Positions 24,704 through 25,574 of a stretch of DNA of 25,574 nucleotides are shown piece by piece. The notes beneath the pieces are model-generated. The model saw only the letters and a program-made list of their open reading frames with translations. It made no database searches and was not told the DNA's origin. The DNA comes from an uncultured Prevotellaceae bacterium (lineage in GTDB: Bacteria > Bacteroidota > Bacteroidia > Bacteroidales > Bacteroidaceae). Each line of letters opens with the position of its first letter. The stretch's first letter is position 1. Location of the stretch: positions 1 through 25,574 of the forward strand of contig CAMNHS010000004.1 of NCBI GenBank assembly GCA_946539635.1. The letters are read 5' to 3'. The position numbers and the translations under genes were made by a program.

Positions 24704-25574
24704 ATGAACACAAAGAAAATGATGATTGCCTTAGCATTGCTTTTCGCAATGTCAACAGGCGTTAGTGCGCAAGGATGGCTTAACAAGTTGAAGGACAAGG
24801 CCACGGAAAAGATTAAGAACAAAATTGATTCGAACGTTGACAAGGGAATGGACAAAGTGCTCGACAAGGCCGAGGATGAGGCCTCTGGTGCCGTGAAGGG
24901 CAAGACGTCGAAGGGCGAGAAGGCTGCTGAGGTAGACGTGCCTACTAAGGAGGCCGACCCTGTCGCAGCTACGTCATCTGACTTCAAGCGTGGCTCTGTC
25001 ATCTTGTTCCAGGATGATGTTACAGCAGAGCAGGTGGGTGAGTTTCCGTCTAAGTGGGATATGTTCAGTGGAACCGTAGAGACCAAGACCCTTGGTGGCG
25101 TGAAGGCTATCAATCCGACGGACAATGCACAAATACAGCCGCTTATCAAGGAGCAGGGAGCCTATCTGCCGGAGGAATTTACCATCGAGTATGACTTCTA
25201 CTACTGGCCTACGGATAAGGTTCCGGGCAATGACGACTATATTGGTCTGAACGACATGAAGCTGATTCTTGCCGTTACTAAGGACCGTTCTGAATTTCCT
25301 CAAACAGGAGGTGACGGTGGTGATCTGACGGCATTTGTCCTGGCTCATGCCGTTTGTTCTTTTTCGGAGCATACTTATTATTTCAATGGAAACAAGAAGG
25401 GTGATTTTGTGTACTCATTCAAGAAGGGCTGGAATCATGTAGCACTGTCGTTCAACAAGCGTGCGCTGAAGGTGTATTTCAACGACAAGCGGGTGGTGAA
25501 CCTGCCACGTGTCAACCAGCCTACATGGATGTGCTTCCAAGTTCCTTTCGAATACAAAAACCTCACCTTCATCC
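24704..25574 (+). CDS. Secreted protein with LamG-like region, probable OmpA-family protein (partial, runs off right edge)
   Basis: The open frame reads 290 codons to the edge without a stop. Residues 1-22 are a signal peptide (ending GVSA before Gln). Next comes an amphipathic Lys/Asp/Glu stretch (about 25-75, with GWLNKLKDKATEKIKNK and repeats of DKxxDKxxDKA) that looks helical or coiled coil. From about 98 a beta-rich region begins (SVILFQDDVTAEQVGEFPSKWD, YLPEEFTIEYDFYY, HVALSFNKRALKVYFND), matching the LamG/concanavalin-like module I recall ahead of a C-terminal OmpA domain in Bacteroidetes proteins. The OmpA domain itself would be beyond the window, so the family call is inference. The gene has its own promoter and is separated from clpB by a terminator. 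Confidence 0.7.
   Translation, partial: MNTKKMMIALALLFAMSTGVSAQGWLNKLKDKATEKIKNKIDSNVDKGMDKVLDKAEDEASGAVKGKTSKGEKAAEVDVPTKEADPVAATSSDFKRGSVILFQDDVTAEQVGEFPSKWDMFSGTVETKTLGGVKAINPTDNAQIQPLIKEQGAYLPEEFTIEYDFYYWPTDKVPGNDDYIGLNDMKLILAVTKDRSEFPQTGGDGGDLTAFVLAHAVCSFSEHTYYFNGNKKGDFVYSFKKGWNHVALSFNKRALKVYFNDKRVVNLPRVNQPTWMCFQVPFEYKNLTFI

Noticed and set aside
24688..25149. 153-codon minus-strand open frame opposite the OmpA-like gene
   Set aside because: The plus-strand frame has a promoter, signal peptide and recognisable beta-rich region; the minus frame is a Ser/Leu-rich shadow.

Overview
The window looks like a Bacteroidales chromosome, most likely Prevotella or a close relative. The evidence is: Bacteroidetes-type promoters (TTTG at -33, TAnnTTTG at -7, 19-20 bases apart) at several genes; a PL11 rhamnogalacturonan lyase; a DUF1599 / BT_3928-family / tpiA / SPOR operon of a kind familiar from Bacteroidales; and weak Shine-Dalgarno sequences at most genes. 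Coding density is very high. No gene-free stretch exceeds 300 bases; the longest are 6074-6354 (a phased palindrome array) and 22187-22429 (two divergent promoters). I saw no tRNA, rRNA, CRISPR array or insertion sequence.

Left end (1-2299): the first 17 codons of a probable hexuronate-type MFS transporter run off the left edge on the minus strand. It is divergent from a secreted PL11 rhamnogalacturonan lyase that carries an unusual Gly/Gln/Arg-rich insert. Together they suggest use of pectin side chains. Positions 2266-6073 hold a tight minus-strand housekeeping operon, transcribed as DUF1599, BT_3928-like DoxX/MauE protein, triosephosphate isomerase, SPOR protein, exodeoxyribonuclease III. 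The lyase and the exonuclease converge and overlap at their 3' ends.

Middle (6218-22236): an exopolysaccharide/capsule locus. One long minus-strand operon starts at a strong promoter near 22236. In order it encodes a GT2 glycosyltransferase, a TolC-like outer-membrane protein, an HlyD-like adaptor, two ABC-2 permeases with no ATPase, a six-SLBB polysaccharide export protein, UDP-glucose dehydrogenase, a Wzz chain-length protein, an EpsG-type Wzy polymerase, a Wzx flippase and a second GT2 enzyme. A third GT2 gene, a paralogue of the second, lies tail-to-tail with it on the plus strand, and a GT4 gene follows. The set is a Wzx/Wzy pathway for a polymer that probably contains uronic acid, co-transcribed with a TolC/HlyD/ABC-2 exporter. 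No initiating sugar-phosphate transferase and no tyrosine kinase are present in the window.

Right end (22286-25574): divergent from the operon is a ClpB-type disaggregase that lacks the whole N-terminal domain. Its upstream region holds palindromes and a sigma-54-like element, and a clear terminator follows the gene. The window ends inside a secreted protein that resembles OmpA-family proteins with an N-terminal LamG-like region, and its own promoter is an excellent Bacteroidetes match.

The observations most worth following up are the 21-base-phased palindrome array at 6224-6305, the naturally N-domain-less ClpB with its unusual promoter, the ATPase-less exporter inside the polysaccharide operon, and the low-complexity insert in the PL11 lyase.
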